In this document: positions 35,409 to 44,822 of the stretch, piece by piece
How positions within the stretch are numbered: the first letter of the stretch is position 1
Layout: every line of letters starts with the position of its first letter
Assembly: GCA_014799505.1 (NCBI GenBank)
Contig: JAAVHV010000019.1
Location: forward strand, 1 to 60,586
Reading direction: 5' to 3'
Source: Clostridiales bacterium
GTDB lineage: Bacteria > Bacillota > Clostridia > Oscillospirales > Oscillospiraceae
Length of the DNA: 60,586 nucleotides
Program-made: the position numbers and the translations under genes
The notes under the pieces: model-generated
Database searches by the model: none
Told to the model about the DNA's origin: nothing
Seen by the model: the letters and a program-made list of their open reading frames with translations, nothing else

Positions 35409-36677
35409 CTATCCGCCATGTTTGATCTTATCCCAGTAGGCTTTGGCCGCCTGCTCCGTCTTGTTGGGGCCGTATTCGTAGTACACGTGGTCACGGATGG
35501 TGTCGGGGAGGTACTGCTGCTCCACCCAGTGGCCGGGAAATTCGTGAGGGTAGAGATAGCCCTGCTCCCGCTCAAAGCCCGCGCCATCGGCGTGGACATT
35601 CTGCAAATGCCGGGGATAGTCCCCCGTCCGGCCCGCACGCACATCAGCCATGGCGGCGTCGATGGCACTCACCACGCTGTTGGACTTGGGCGCGGTAGCC
35701 AGCAGGATCACCGCCTGGGCCAGGGGCAGCTTGGCCTCTGGCAGACCCAGCTGGAGGGCGCTGTCCACGCAGGATTTCACAATGGACGCCGCCTGGGGAT
35801 AAGCCATGCCGATGTCCTCACTGGCGGAACACAAAATCCGGCGGATAGCGGTGAGCATATCCCCCGCTTCCAGCAGCCGCGCCAGGTAGTGGAGCGCCGC
35901 GTCCGGGTCGGAGCCCCGCAGGGACTTCATCAGCGCGGAGGCAATGTCAAAGTGGTCGTCCCCGTCCCGGTCGTAGCGCATGGCTGAACGCTGGGCCACC
36001 AGCTTTGCGTCGTCCAGAGCGATGGTAAGCACACCATCCCGGATTCGGCTGGCAGTCATCAGCAGTTCCACTGCGTTGAGGGCTTTGCGCACATCCCCGC
36101 CGCAGGAGGAAGCCATGTGCTCCCGCACACCGGGTTCGCACACGACCTCCACCCCCAGCTCCTGGGCCTGGAGGGAAATGCCCCGCTCCACAGCGGGCAT
36201 GATGTCCTCCGCTGTCAGCATTTTGAACTCAAACACGGTGGAACGGGACAAAATGGCGTTAAAAATGGTGAAATAGGGGTTCTCCGTGGTGGAGGCAATG
36301 AGGGTGATCTTGCCGTTCTCAATAAATTCCAACAGGGACTGCTGCTGCTTCTTGTTAAAGTATTGAATCTCATCCAGATACAGCAGGACGCCATTGGGCG
36401 CCAGCAAAGTGCCCACCTGATCCATCACGTCCCGAACGTCGGCCAAGGAGGCGGTGGTGGCGTTGAGCCGACGCAGGGTGCGGCCCGACTGCTGGGCGAT
36501 GATGTTGGCTACGGTGGTCTTGCCGGTGCCGGAGGGGCCGTAGAACACCATGTTGGGGATTTTCCCGCTGTCGATCACCCGGCGAAGCAGGCCGTCCCGG
36601 CCCAAAATGTGGCCCTGCCCCAGTACCTCGTCTAAATTCTGCGGGCGGATACGGTCCGCCAGCGGCTGATAGCTCAT
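35409..36677 (-). CDS. rarA: Replication-associated recombination protein A (AAA+ ATPase)
   Basis: RarA/MgsA/WRIP1 family ATPase acting at stalled forks. 422 residues. PLADRIRPQNLDEVLGQGHILG at the start; Walker A GPSGTGKTTVAN (about 49-60); Walker B LYLDEIQYFN; sensor-1 ASTTENPYF; C-terminal tetramerisation segment with ARLLEAGDM and YLPDTIRDHVYY. It begins six bases after the upstream TIM-barrel gene. Confidence 0.95.
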   Translation of the reverse strand: MSYQPLADRIRPQNLDEVLGQGHILGRDGLLRRVIDSGKIPNMVFYGPSGTGKTTVANIIAQQSGRTLRRLNATTASLADVRDVMDQVGTLLAPNGVLLYLDEIQYFNKKQQQSLLEFIENGKITLIASTTENPYFTIFNAILSRSTVFEFKMLTAEDIMPAVERGISLQAQELGVEVVCEPGVREHMASSCGGDVRKALNAVELLMTASRIRDGVLTIALDDAKLVAQRSAMRYDRDGDDHFDIASALMKSLRGSDPDAALHYLARLLEAGDMLTAIRRILCSASEDIGMAYPQAASIVKSCVDSALQLGLPEAKLPLAQAVILLATAPKSNSVVSAIDAAMADVRAGRTGDYPRHLQNVHADGAGFEREQGYLYPHEFPGHWVEQQYLPDTIRDHVYYEYGPNKTEQAAKAYWDKIKHGG

Positions 36678-36683
36678 GGCCTG

Positions 36684-37607
36684 TTACCGTTTGATGGACA
36701 TGGCCATCCGGCGGTAGGTATGCCGCACGCCCTTGATGACCACTGAATAGGCGGTAATATTCTCCGGCGCCGCGATGCCCGTAAAGCCGGAATCCCCGAT
36801 GTGGTGGATATCCGTGCCGGTCATCTTGCTCATCAGGGCGATCCGGCGGATGGTCTCCACATCCGCTCCCTCCTGAGAGGTGCCGATGGAGGTCATGGTC
36901 AGTTTTTTCAAGCTGTGGGCATAGGCCACCAGCTTCGAGGCATACTTCACCGTGATCCCCGGCACTGTCCCCGGGGCAGGCAGCAGGATCACGTCAGCCC
37001 CCGCCTCGGCAAAGGCCTTGACCTCTTCCTTTGTGAGGATCTTCTCTCCTCCCTCTCCCAGCACGCCGGAGTTGTGCATCTTGCCCGCCGCCAACACAAT
37101 CCGATCCCCCAGGTGCTTGTGGTACAGTTCCAGCGTCTCGATGATCGCTTTGTTGGTCACGCCGGTGCCTGGGTTTCCCGTGAGCAGAATAAAATCCACC
37201 CCCATGTCGGCGGCCTTCTTCCCGTTTTCCAGGGTAGCCAGACGCCCCGGCGTCATGCTCCACATGGTGTCCACCTGGTCGGCAAAGCTCTGCTCCACAG
37301 GCTCCAGATTGATACCCACCGGACGGCCGGTGAGCCGCTTGACCTCCCGCACCACATCCTCGGGGGCCACCGGGGGCAGGCCCTGGATCTGGGGATCGTT
37401 CACGTCAAAGATGTTCAGCAGCAGGATGTCGGCTCCTAAGGCGCTGACCAGCTCCGCGTTGGTCACGTCGTTGAGCAGCGGGGTAAAGCAGCCGATGGTC
37501 TCGCAGGCCAACGCCCTTCCCTCTCCCGCGCCGATGGAAAACAGCAGATCGTCCTTGCCCATCTTCTCAAAATCAGAGGCATTGCAGTCCAAAATTCGCT
37601 TCGCCAT
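36684..37607 (-). CDS. TIM-barrel protein of unknown function (DUF7916-like)
   Basis: 307 residues, begins MAKRILDCNASDFEKMGKDD. The alternating pattern with ADILLLNIFDVNDPQ, VGINLEPVEQ, VDFILLTGNPGTG, VLAAGKMHN and GADVILLPAPGTVPG suggests a (beta/alpha)8 barrel. Homologues in Firmicutes carry generic labels; I know of no assigned reaction. Own promoter upstream, rarA six bases downstream. Confidence 0.7.
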   Translation of the reverse strand: MAKRILDCNASDFEKMGKDDLLFSIGAGEGRALACETIGCFTPLLNDVTNAELVSALGADILLLNIFDVNDPQIQGLPPVAPEDVVREVKRLTGRPVGINLEPVEQSFADQVDTMWSMTPGRLATLENGKKAADMGVDFILLTGNPGTGVTNKAIIETLELYHKHLGDRIVLAAGKMHNSGVLGEGGEKILTKEEVKAFAEAGADVILLPAPGTVPGITVKYASKLVAYAHSLKKLTMTSIGTSQEGADVETIRRIALMSKMTGTDIHHIGDSGFTGIAAPENITAYSVVIKGVRHTYRRMAMSIKR

Positions 37608-37667
37608 ATGAAACGCTCCTTTTCTTTATTGGTAAAGATAGTGTCCCAATCTTTCTAATTTTTATAT

Positions 37668-37696
37668 AGTATAACATACGTTCTATTGTTCGTAAA
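37668..37696 (-). promoter_or_regulatory. Promoter for the TIM-barrel gene and rarA
   Basis: Minus-strand TTTACG (37691-37696), 17-bp spacer, TATACT (37668-37673), adjoining the glyA terminator. Confidence 0.55.
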
Positions 37697-37699
37697 GAG

Positions 37700-37733
37700 A
37701 AAAATCCGGCGCCGCAAAAGGGGCCGGATTTTT
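37700..37733 (-). terminator. Terminator after glyA
   Basis: An 11-bp inverted repeat AAAAATCCGGC/GCCGGATTTTT (37700-37710, 37723-37733) with a U tract in the minus direction. Confidence 0.88.
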
Positions 37734-37745
37734 CGTCAGTCATCC

Positions 37746-38996
37746 TCAGCGGTAGATGGGATACTTCGCCGTCAGCGCCGCCACGCCCGCACGGATATAC
37801 TCCGCCTTCGCCTCAAAATCGGTGGCCGCCAGGGCGATATACTCCGCCACCTGCTCCATGTCCGCCTCCACAAAGCCGCGGCTGGTGACGGCGGGACTGC
37901 CCACCCGCAGGCCGCTGGTCTGGAAGGGAGAACGAGGATCGCCGGGCACCTTGTTCTTATTGGCGGTGATGCGCACCTCATCCAGGCGGCGCTCCAGCTC
38001 CTTGCCGGTCAGGTCGCCCATGTCCCGTAAGTCGATGAGGGACAGATGGTTGTCCGTGCCGCCGGACACCAGCTTCATGCCTCGCTTCACTAAGCCCTCG
38101 GCCAGGGCGGCGGAGTTTTTCACGATCTGCTGCTGGTACGCCTTGAACTCCGGCTTCAGCGCTTCGCCCAGGGCAACCGCCTTGGCGGCGATGACGTGCA
38201 TCAGCGGGCCGCCCTGGGAGCCGGGGAAAATGGCGGAATTGAGCTTCTTGGCCAGCTCCTCATCGTTGGTGAGCAGCAGGCCGCCCCGGGGTCCCCGGAG
38301 GGTCTTATGGGTGGTGGTAGATGTGACGTGGGCGTAGGGCACCGGGGAGGGATGGAGCCCCGCCGCCACCAGACCCGCGATGTGAGCCATGTCCACCCAC
38401 AGATAGGCCCCTACCTCGTCGGCAATGGCGCGGAAGCGGGCAAAGTCAATGACGCGCGGATAGGCGGACGCGCCCGCGATGATCATTTTTGGCTTGCACT
38501 CTTTGGCGATCCGCTCCACCTCGTCGTAGTCGATGACGCCGGTCTCCTCGTTCACGCCGTAGGACACCATCTTAAAATATTTGCCGGAGTAGTTCACGGG
38601 GCTTCCGTGGGTCAGGTGCCCGCCATGATCCAGGTTCATACCCAGCACCGTGTCCCCGGGCTGGCACAGGGCCATATAAACAGCGTAGTTGGCCTGGGCG
38701 CCGGAGTGGGGCTGTACATTGGCGAACTTGGCCCCGAACAGCTCACAGGCCCGGTCAATGGCCAGCTTTTCCGCCACGTCCACGCACTGGCAGCCACCGT
38801 AGTACCGCTTGCCGGGATACCCTTCCGCGTACTTGTTGGTGAGCACGCTGCCCATGGCGGCCAGCACCGCCTCGGACACGATATTCTCCGACGCGATGAG
38901 CTCAATGTTGTCGCACTGGCGCTGGTACTCCGCCTTGATGGCCGCACCCACCTCCGGGTCGTGCTGAGCTACGAAATCCATATACTCCAAAACCAT
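37746..38996 (-). CDS. glyA: Serine hydroxymethyltransferase
   Basis: PLP enzyme interconverting serine and glycine and loading tetrahydrofolate with a one-carbon unit, which FolD (42 kb) then processes. 416 residues. [19 protein letters not shown] at the N-terminus, [12 protein letters not shown], and the PLP-lysine segment [15 protein letters not shown] are diagnostic. I start at the ATG opening [11 protein letters not shown], behind AAAGGCGGAG; a longer reading to 39059 lies within the promoter. Confidence 0.97.
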   Translation of the reverse strand: MVLEYMDFVAQHDPEVGAAIKAEYQRQCDNIELIASENIVSEAVLAAMGSVLTNKYAEGYPGKRYYGGCQCVDVAEKLAIDRACELFGAKFANVQPHSGAQANYAVYMALCQPGDTVLGMNLDHGGHLTHGSPVNYSGKYFKMVSYGVNEETGVIDYDEVERIAKECKPKMIIAGASAYPRVIDFARFRAIADEVGAYLWVDMAHIAGLVAAGLHPSPVPYAHVTSTTTHKTLRGPRGGLLLTNDEELAKKLNSAIFPGSQGGPLMHVIAAKAVALGEALKPEFKAYQQQIVKNSAALAEGLVKRGMKLVSGGTDNHLSLIDLRDMGDLTGKELERRLDEVRITANKNKVPGDPRSPFQTSGLRVGSPAVTSRGFVEADMEQVAEYIALAATDFEAKAEYIRAGVAALTAKYPIYR

Positions 38997-39030
38997 TTGC
39001 GTCTCCGCCTTTCCAAATTTAGTCCCCACC

Positions 39031-39059
39031 ATTATACATTGTTTTTCCAGCAAGCACAA
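39031..39059 (-). promoter_or_regulatory. Promoter for glyA
   Basis: Minus-strand TTGTGC (39054-39059), 17-bp spacer, TATAAT (39031-39036), 35 bp before the glyA start. Confidence 0.55.
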
Positions 39060-39130
39060 CTGTCACCAACTGAAAAAACGCTCTCGCTTTTTGCCGTATT
39101 TTGTGTTATCCTGTTCATGAGGTGAACTTC

Positions 39131-39775
39131 ATGGAACAAGAAAACGTGATTTTGATCGTCAACGCGCTGAAAGAGCTGTACCCCGACGGGATCTGCTCCT
39201 TGCAATACAAAAAGGATTATGAGCTTTTATTTGCCGTGCGGCTGTCCGCCCAGTGCACCGACGAGCGGGTGAACATGGTCACCCCTGCCCTGTTTGAGCG
39301 CTTTCCCACCCTGGAGAGCTTCGCCGAGGCGGACATTGAGGAAGTGGGCAAATACATTCACTCCTGCGGCTTTTTCCGGGCCAAGAGCAAGGATATGGTG
39401 CTGTGCGCCCAAATGCTCATCAATGAGTACGGCGGCAAGGTGCCCTCCACCATGGAGGACCTGCTCCGTCTGCCCGGTGTGGGCCGCAAGACGGCCAACC
39501 TGATCCTAGGCGACGTTCACAGCACCCCCGGCGTGGTGGTGGCAGACACCCACTGCATCCGCATCTCCGGGCGGTTGGGCCTGACCGACGGGACGAAGGA
39601 CCCCGGCAAGGTGGAGCAGCAGCTCCGGGCCATACTGCCGCCGGAGGAGTCCAACAACTTCTGTCACCGGCTGGTGCTCCACGGGCGGGCGGTGTGCACG
39701 GCGCGGAAGGCCAAGTGCGGCGAGTGCGTCTGCGCGCCCTGGTGCAAGTACGCGAAAACGGAATTCAAGGCGTGA
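39131..39775 (+). CDS. nth: Endonuclease III
   Basis: Base-excision DNA glycosylase/AP lyase for oxidised pyrimidines, 214 residues. HhH motif LPGVGRKTANLILG contains the catalytic lysine; the catalytic aspartate follows in VADTHCIRISGRLGL. The C-terminal 4Fe-4S motif has C-x6-C-x2-C-x5-C spacing beginning CTARKAKC. ATG follows GAGGTGA. Stands alone, divergent from glyA. Confidence 0.97.
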   Translation: MEQENVILIVNALKELYPDGICSLQYKKDYELLFAVRLSAQCTDERVNMVTPALFERFPTLESFAEADIEEVGKYIHSCGFFRAKSKDMVLCAQMLINEYGGKVPSTMEDLLRLPGVGRKTANLILGDVHSTPGVVVADTHCIRISGRLGLTDGTKDPGKVEQQLRAILPPEESNNFCHRLVLHGRAVCTARKAKCGECVCAPWCKYAKTEFKA

Positions 39776-39781
39776 GAACGC

Positions 39782-39818
39782 AAAACAGCCCATCCCGGCA
39801 GACGGGACGGGCTGTTTT
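39782..39818. terminator. Bidirectional terminator between nth and the anti-sigma gene
   Basis: A 16-bp stem with one mismatch (39782-39797 with 39803-39818), five-base loop, A and T arms on either side, between two convergent genes. Confidence 0.85.
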
Positions 39819-39826
39819 TTATCATG

Positions 39827-40981
39827 TCACGGAGAGATAGGCTGCAAATCGTCCAGAGAGAAGGAGGCGGAATCTGTCCCGCCGTTCTCCGCCCGCCATT
39901 CCAGACGCAGTGTGCCGCCCTGGAAGCGGGCAGGGTCAATATAGTCTCCTTTTTTATCCAGCGCGATAAAATCAGCGATTATAAACCGCATCACCATCAT
40001 CCCATCGGCCGTCCCGCCTCCGCCGCCGCTCCAATCCAAGGTAACGCAGTTCCCGTCCTGATCCGTCAGGACGGCCCGGAGGGGAAAGCTTTCCCAGCGC
40101 AACTCCTCATCCTGATCCGCATCCGCAGGAAGTATGGAGCCGCCCTCCCGAACGCAAGTCAACTCCAGCTCCATAGGAGACAGGTATACTTTACGCAGGC
40201 TGATATCGGCCCCATCCAGGTTGGTAATCAGCTCGTCCGTTTTCCAGGAAGACCCGAGGTTCTGCCGGGACAGCGGTACATCGAAGGACCAGTCGCCGGA
40301 GATCGTGGTGTAATTCTCCTCCTTGCCGCCGGCATAGTAGGCGAAGTTTTTGGCCTCTACCCGCATCGCCGCGATGTCGTCCACCATATCTTCCGAATAG
40401 CCCGTGTACACAAAATACACAGAACAACGGTTATCCAGTGGGTCCTCGTCCGGCATCGACCACCACATGGCCTGGCGCCCGCCTCTGTAGTCCAACTCCA
40501 GGGGCTCACCGTCCGCGTTCAAAAAAACGGGCAGATGCGCCCTGAATACATCGGGCTTCCAGCAGGAGCTGCCGAAATCGCCTGTATCCAGCACGGTCCC
40601 TTCCGCAGTGGCAAACTCGCCTACCAGCACGATCTTGACCTGATCGCGCAGGACCTGAGTAATGTGGAGGGTCGCGCCGTTGCTTTCGACGGTGACATCC
40701 ACCTCCATTGCCCCAGGAGCCAGCAGTTCCATGCTCTGGATATCTCCCGGTTCTATGCTCAGCAGCCTCCGCAGGGATGCGCTGATCCCCGGCACAGTGG
40801 CCGCCGCGGCCACCGTCACCAGCAGGGCCGCTGCCGCCACTCCTATAACAACTCGCTTCCAATGTTTCATGGGTTGTTTCCTCCTCGCGTCATCCTGGAG
40901 GAGCTGGCGCAGCAGCTCCCGCTCCCGCGCGGGGTCGGGGGTCAGTCCGTCGAACATCTCGTTCAGCTCATGCCTGTCCAT
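39827..40981 (-). CDS. DUF4179 domain protein, probable anti-sigma factor
   Basis: 384 residues: a cytoplasmic N-terminus of about 40 residues, one membrane helix (VVIGVAAAALLVTVAAAATV), and an extracytoplasmic beta-rich domain of the DUF4179 kind. The gene overlaps the 3' end of an ECF sigma gene by 14 bp. Membrane topology and position indicate that it holds the sigma factor inactive; the signal is unknown. Confidence 0.8.
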   Translation of the reverse strand: MDRHELNEMFDGLTPDPARERELLRQLLQDDARRKQPMKHWKRVVIGVAAAALLVTVAAAATVPGISASLRRLLSIEPGDIQSMELLAPGAMEVDVTVESNGATLHITQVLRDQVKIVLVGEFATAEGTVLDTGDFGSSCWKPDVFRAHLPVFLNADGEPLELDYRGGRQAMWWSMPDEDPLDNRCSVYFVYTGYSEDMVDDIAAMRVEAKNFAYYAGGKEENYTTISGDWSFDVPLSRQNLGSSWKTDELITNLDGADISLRKVYLSPMELELTCVREGGSILPADADQDEELRWESFPLRAVLTDQDGNCVTLDWSGGGGGTADGMMVMRFIIADFIALDKKGDYIDPARFQGGTLRLEWRAENGGTDSASFSLDDLQPISP

Positions 40982-41465
40982 AACCTTCCTCCTCCAGCTT
41001 CAATTTCAGTTTCCTTCGGGCCTGAGCCAGCCGGGAGCGCACGGTGGAGGGGTTCTCCCCCAGCATATCCGCGATCTCCCCGGTGGTGTAGCCCTGATAG
41101 TAGTGGAGATAGAGCACCAGCCGGTGGGGTTTGGGCAGCGCCGCCACCTGTTCCCACACCTCCTGGTGTTCGGGCTGCTCCCAGGTGAGGCAGTCCAGCG
41201 CCTCCTCCCCTGCCCGCCGGGTGCGCCACCAGTGCTTGAGCTGGTTGCGGCACTCGTTCCGGGCAGTGACGATCAGCCACGCCTTCTCGTGCTCCGGATC
41301 ACGGAAGGACTTGGGGCACTCCATCGCCTTTCGAAAAACGGTCTGGGCGGCGTCCTCCGCGTCGGGCACGTTTTTCATCAGCACCAGGCAGATCTGATAG
41401 ACCATTCTGAAATGCCGTTCGTAGAGGCCGGCCAGCTCCTCGTGGGAAAGCGTCGTCCGTTCCAT
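40968..41465 (-). CDS. ECF-type RNA polymerase sigma factor
   Basis: 165 residues with regions 2 and 4 only. Region 2: LYERHFRMVYQICLVLMKN and DAEDAAQTVFRKAME; region 4: LVLYLHYYQGYTTGEIADML followed by GENPSTVRSRLAQARRKLK, a typical ECF HTH. ATG chosen with AGGGGGTGG upstream. Paired with the overlapping membrane anti-sigma gene; regulon unknown. Confidence 0.93.
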   Translation of the reverse strand: MERTTLSHEELAGLYERHFRMVYQICLVLMKNVPDAEDAAQTVFRKAMECPKSFRDPEHEKAWLIVTARNECRNQLKHWWRTRRAGEEALDCLTWEQPEHQEVWEQVAALPKPHRLVLYLHYYQGYTTGEIADMLGENPSTVRSRLAQARRKLKLKLEEEGYGQA

Positions 41466-41552
41466 GGGGACCACCCCCTTTCGTCTTTCTGCCTACTACA
41501 CAATTGGCGAGGCCAAATTGTTGACGCTGCGAGAAAAATTTCAAAAAATTTC

Positions 41553-41587
41553 AAAAAATGGGGCGGACAGCTTCTGCCGCCCGCCCC
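41553..41587 (-). terminator. Terminator after folD
   Basis: Minus-strand GGGGCGG...CCGCCCC (41581-41587, 41560-41566) followed by ATTTTTT. The loop contains a smaller GCGG/CCGC pairing. Confidence 0.7.
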
Positions 41588-41604
41588 GCGATGTAGGACA
41601 GTTT

Positions 41605-42450
41605 TTACAGCCCCTGGTGCAGCTTCGCCGCCGTCAGGGTGTTTTTCATCAGCATGGCCCGGGTCATGGGGCCCACGCCGCCGGGAACCGGTGTAATGTA
41701 CGATACCTTGACAGCGGCTTCCTCAAAGCACACGTCGCCGCACAGCTTGCCCGCGTCGTTGCGGTTCATGGCCACGTCGATGACCACAGCTCCCTCCTTC
41801 ACCATATCGGCGGTGACCAGCCCCGTTTTGCCCACGGCGGACACCAGGATGTCGGCGGAGGCGGCCAGCTCTTTCATGTCCGGCGTCTTGGAGTGGCACA
41901 TCACCACCGTGCCGTGGGCGTGGAGCAGCAGCATGGCCATGGGCTTGCCCACGATGTTGGAGCGGCCCAGCACCACGCACCGCTTCCCCGCCGGGTCGAT
42001 GCCGTATTCTTCGAGCATCTCCATCACGCCGCCGGGGGTGCAGGGCTGGAACACGGGGGTGCCGATGGTGAGCTGACCCACATTGTAGGGGTGGAAGCAG
42101 TCCACGTCCTTGCTGGGGTCGATGGCCAACAGCACCTCTTTTTCATCTAAGCCTTTGGGCAGGGGCAGCTGCACCAGGATGCCGTCGATGTCCGCCCGGC
42201 CATTCAGTTCGGCAACCAGATCCAAAAGCTGTTTTTGAGTGGTCTCGGCGGGCAGGGCGTACTCCTCGCTGTAGAAACCGCACTCCTCACAATCCTTGCG
42301 CTTGCTGGTCACATACACCCGGGAAGCGGGATTATCCCCCACCAGGATCACTGCCAGACCAGGCTTCCGGGGCAGGGTCTGTGTCTCTTCCAGAACATTC
42401 TTTTTCAGCTTGGCCGCCAGGGCCTTTCCGTCAATCAGCGTCGCCGCCAT
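41605..42450 (-). CDS. folD: Bifunctional methylene-THF dehydrogenase/cyclohydrolase
   Basis: Interconverts 5,10-methylene- and 10-formyl-tetrahydrofolate. 281 residues. The catalytic lysine region YVTSKRKDCEECG, ILVQLPLPKGLDE, PCTPGGVMEML and the NADP loop VVLGRSNIVGKPMA are all present. Start ATG opens MAATLIDGKALA and overlaps the lgt 3' end by 20 bp; the longer reading is out-of-frame lgt coding. Confidence 0.97.
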   Translation of the reverse strand: MAATLIDGKALAAKLKKNVLEETQTLPRKPGLAVILVGDNPASRVYVTSKRKDCEECGFYSEEYALPAETTQKQLLDLVAELNGRADIDGILVQLPLPKGLDEKEVLLAIDPSKDVDCFHPYNVGQLTIGTPVFQPCTPGGVMEMLEEYGIDPAGKRCVVLGRSNIVGKPMAMLLLHAHGTVVMCHSKTPDMKELAASADILVSAVGKTGLVTADMVKEGAVVIDVAMNRNDAGKLCGDVCFEEAAVKVSYITPVPGGVGPMTRAMLMKNTLTAAKLHQGL

Positions 42451-43525
42451 CTTGCTTCTCCTCCTTCTGTTCTTCCTCAAGCGCGGCGGGCTCACCAGAA
42501 GCCGCCACAGGGACAGACTGTTCCGGCTCCGGCACGGTGGTATCTGCCGCAGGAGCCGCCTCTTCCCCTTCAGGTAAAATCTCCGCTGCCGGGGCGCTTT
42601 CCTCCGGCTGGGGCACTTCTTCATTGGGAACCTTTACAAAGGGCGGCGAGGCGGGTCCGGTGGTCTTGAGCCGCAGCACAAACAGCCCGATCCCCACCAG
42701 CGCCGAAACGATCCCCAGCATCTGGGACGAACGGATCCCAGTACCGAAGAAGTACAGGCTGTCGGTGCGCATCCCCTCGATCACCGCCCGGCCCAGGCCG
42801 TACCAGATCACGTAGCTGAGGAACATCTGTCCGTTGAATTTCCTGCCCCACTTCCTCACAATCAGCACCAGCAGGACGAAGCCCAACAGGTTCCACATGG
42901 ACTCATAGAAGAAAGCGGGATGCACGCCCAAAGCGCCCTCCAGAATGCTGTCGTACATCTGCTGTGACTCCAGCAGGCCGCCTCGCAGCAAATCATTGGC
43001 GATGGACTCCGAGCACATCCGCCAGGGCAGCGTGGTCACCCCGCCGTAGCACTCCACGTTGACGAAGTTCCCCCAGCGGCCAATCATCTGGCCGATAAGC
43101 AGGCCGTAGGCGGTGATGTCCATGCCGCTCCAAAAGTCCACCTTGCGCACCTTACAGAAAATTACAGCGGAGATTATCGTGCCGATCACACCGCCATAAA
43201 TGGCCAGACCGCCGTCCCAGAAGGCAATGGCGTTGAGCAGGCTGAAGGAACCGTCCGCAGTGAAGCAGACTGCGGGGTTGAAAATCACGTAGTAGGCCCT
43301 GGCCCCGATGATGGCCGACGGCACCACCACAAAGATGGCATCCGTAATGACGTCCGGATCCATGGAGAACCGGGGCGCCCGCCACAGGCCGTAGGCTACC
43401 GCCAGCAGGAAACCCGCCGCGATGATGACCCCGTACCAATAGATATTGTGGCCGAATACGGAAAATGCCACCCGATTCAACTCAAATTCCAACCCAAGAC
43501 CGGGGAAAAAGACTGTATTTGTCAT
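42431..43525 (-). CDS. lgt: Prolipoprotein diacylglyceryl transferase with long C-terminal tail
   Basis: Attaches diacylglycerol to lipobox cysteines at the membrane. About 364 residues with seven hydrophobic segments and the Lgt signature GRWGNFVNVECYGG (about 150). The core ends at about residue 285; the last 75 or so residues form a Pro/Glu/Ala-rich acidic tail (for example EESAPAAEILPEGEE), unusual for Lgt. The ATG six bases after AGAGAGGA is preferred to the ATG two codons earlier. Confidence 0.93.
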   Translation of the reverse strand: MTNTVFFPGLGLEFELNRVAFSVFGHNIYWYGVIIAAGFLLAVAYGLWRAPRFSMDPDVITDAIFVVVPSAIIGARAYYVIFNPAVCFTADGSFSLLNAIAFWDGGLAIYGGVIGTIISAVIFCKVRKVDFWSGMDITAYGLLIGQMIGRWGNFVNVECYGGVTTLPWRMCSESIANDLLRGGLLESQQMYDSILEGALGVHPAFFYESMWNLLGFVLLVLIVRKWGRKFNGQMFLSYVIWYGLGRAVIEGMRTDSLYFFGTGIRSSQMLGIVSALVGIGLFVLRLKTTGPASPPFVKVPNEEVPQPEESAPAAEILPEGEEAAPAADTTVPEPEQSVPVAASGEPAALEEEQKEEKQDGGDAD

Positions 43526-43547
43526 GGTCATTCCTCTCTATGTCTGT

Positions 43548-44819
43548 TTATTCTTCCGGTTCAATCACCGATAAGGCTGTTCGCTCCTCCACGCACCACT
43601 CCCGCAGCAGCGCCTCGCCGTTGGCGCGATCAATGCTCTGGAATACCTGGGGGAAGCTGAGGTAATCCTCTCCATTGAAATGGGCCTCAGCAAGCTCGAT
43701 GCAGGTATCCTCCATGGAGTTGAGATGGCGTACCATGGAACCGTAAGCCGCGTTTTTCAGCCGGTCCCACAGCACCTGGTCGATGCCCTCTGTCCCCAGG
43801 CGGGCGGCCTCCTTCAGCACCTCGTCCCTCACCCGTTCCGGCTCCCGGCTCTCCCCCTCCGCCATGATCCAGGCACAGCCGGGGAACGCGTAGTAAGAAC
43901 TGCCGAAAGAGCCGTTGAGCAGTCCCTGTTCATAGAGGCGGTTATAAAGCGGCGCGGACGGGCTGAATAGCACATCGCACACCAGCTCGGCCACCAACCG
44001 CTGGCGCAGTCCCTCCTTTCCGGCCGCGGGCGAGCCTTTGAAACCCAGAGCGAACAGGGGGATGGACACCGGCATGGTCCGGCGGGTGAGCCTTTCCCCT
44101 ACCTCCGCCGGCTCCGGCTGGCCGTGATCTACCACCGCTGCGGCAGCAGGCGCGTCAGGCAGCACCTCCCGGGCAATGTCCGCCACCCGCTGAGGGTCAA
44201 TATTGCCCGCCGCACACAGCACCATATTTCCTGGCCGATAGAAGGTTCGGTGACACTGGTAGAGGGTGTCCGCCGTAATGTGGGAGATGGATTCAACTGT
44301 TCCAGCAATCCGAGTTCTCACCGAATGGCGGGTGTACATAGCCGCTTTTAGCCCCTCAAACACCTCGCTGGCGGGGTCGTCCTCATACATCCGAATTTCC
44401 TGGGCAATGATGCCCTGCTCCTTGTCCACACTCTCCTGGGTAAACCAAGGCACCGACACAAAGGACAGCAAGGTGCGCAGGTTTTCCTCAAAACCCTGTA
44501 CGCCGTCAAAATAATATCCGGTCATATTGAAGGAAGTAAAAGCGTTTGGATCGGTGCCGTTGGCGGCCATGAGCTGGAGCGCGTTGCCATCCTTCATATC
44601 AAAGGTCTTGTGCTCCAGAAAATGGGCCACCCCCGCCGGCGTTTCCAGCCAGCTGCCGTCCTCATCCCGGAAGCGCAGATCCATCCCCCCATAGTGGGTG
44701 GCGAAAAAGACAAACTGCTTGGTGTACTCGGGACGCACATCCACATAAATATTCAGACCATTTGGCAGCGCGCAGTGATAAACGGTTTGACCCAAAGCGG
44801 TATATTCCAGCTTGTCCAC
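43548..44819 (-). CDS. M16 family peptidase, YmfH-like
   Basis: 423 residues with the inverted zinc motif VAHFLEHKTF (H-x-x-E-H) and a downstream glutamate region, so potentially active. N-terminal half: pitrilysin-like alpha/beta domain. Pairs with the upstream gene, giving an YmfF-YmfH-like arrangement. Starts with GTG behind GGGGGA, three bases after the preceding stop. Substrate unknown. Confidence 0.88.
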   Translation of the reverse strand: MDKLEYTALGQTVYHCALPNGLNIYVDVRPEYTKQFVFFATHYGGMDLRFRDEDGSWLETPAGVAHFLEHKTFDMKDGNALQLMAANGTDPNAFTSFNMTGYYFDGVQGFEENLRTLLSFVSVPWFTQESVDKEQGIIAQEIRMYEDDPASEVFEGLKAAMYTRHSVRTRIAGTVESISHITADTLYQCHRTFYRPGNMVLCAAGNIDPQRVADIAREVLPDAPAAAAVVDHGQPEPAEVGERLTRRTMPVSIPLFALGFKGSPAAGKEGLRQRLVAELVCDVLFSPSAPLYNRLYEQGLLNGSFGSSYYAFPGCAWIMAEGESREPERVRDEVLKEAARLGTEGIDQVLWDRLKNAAYGSMVRHLNSMEDTCIELAEAHFNGEDYLSFPQVFQSIDRANGEALLREWCVEERTALSVIEPEE

Positions 44820-44822
44820 AGC

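Noticed and set aside
41510-41560. ECF-type autoregulatory promoter before the sigma factor gene
   Set aside because: TTGAAATTTT occurs twice and a CGTC lies downstream, but the spacings do not match the usual 16-17 bp, and the T runs are explained by the folD terminator.
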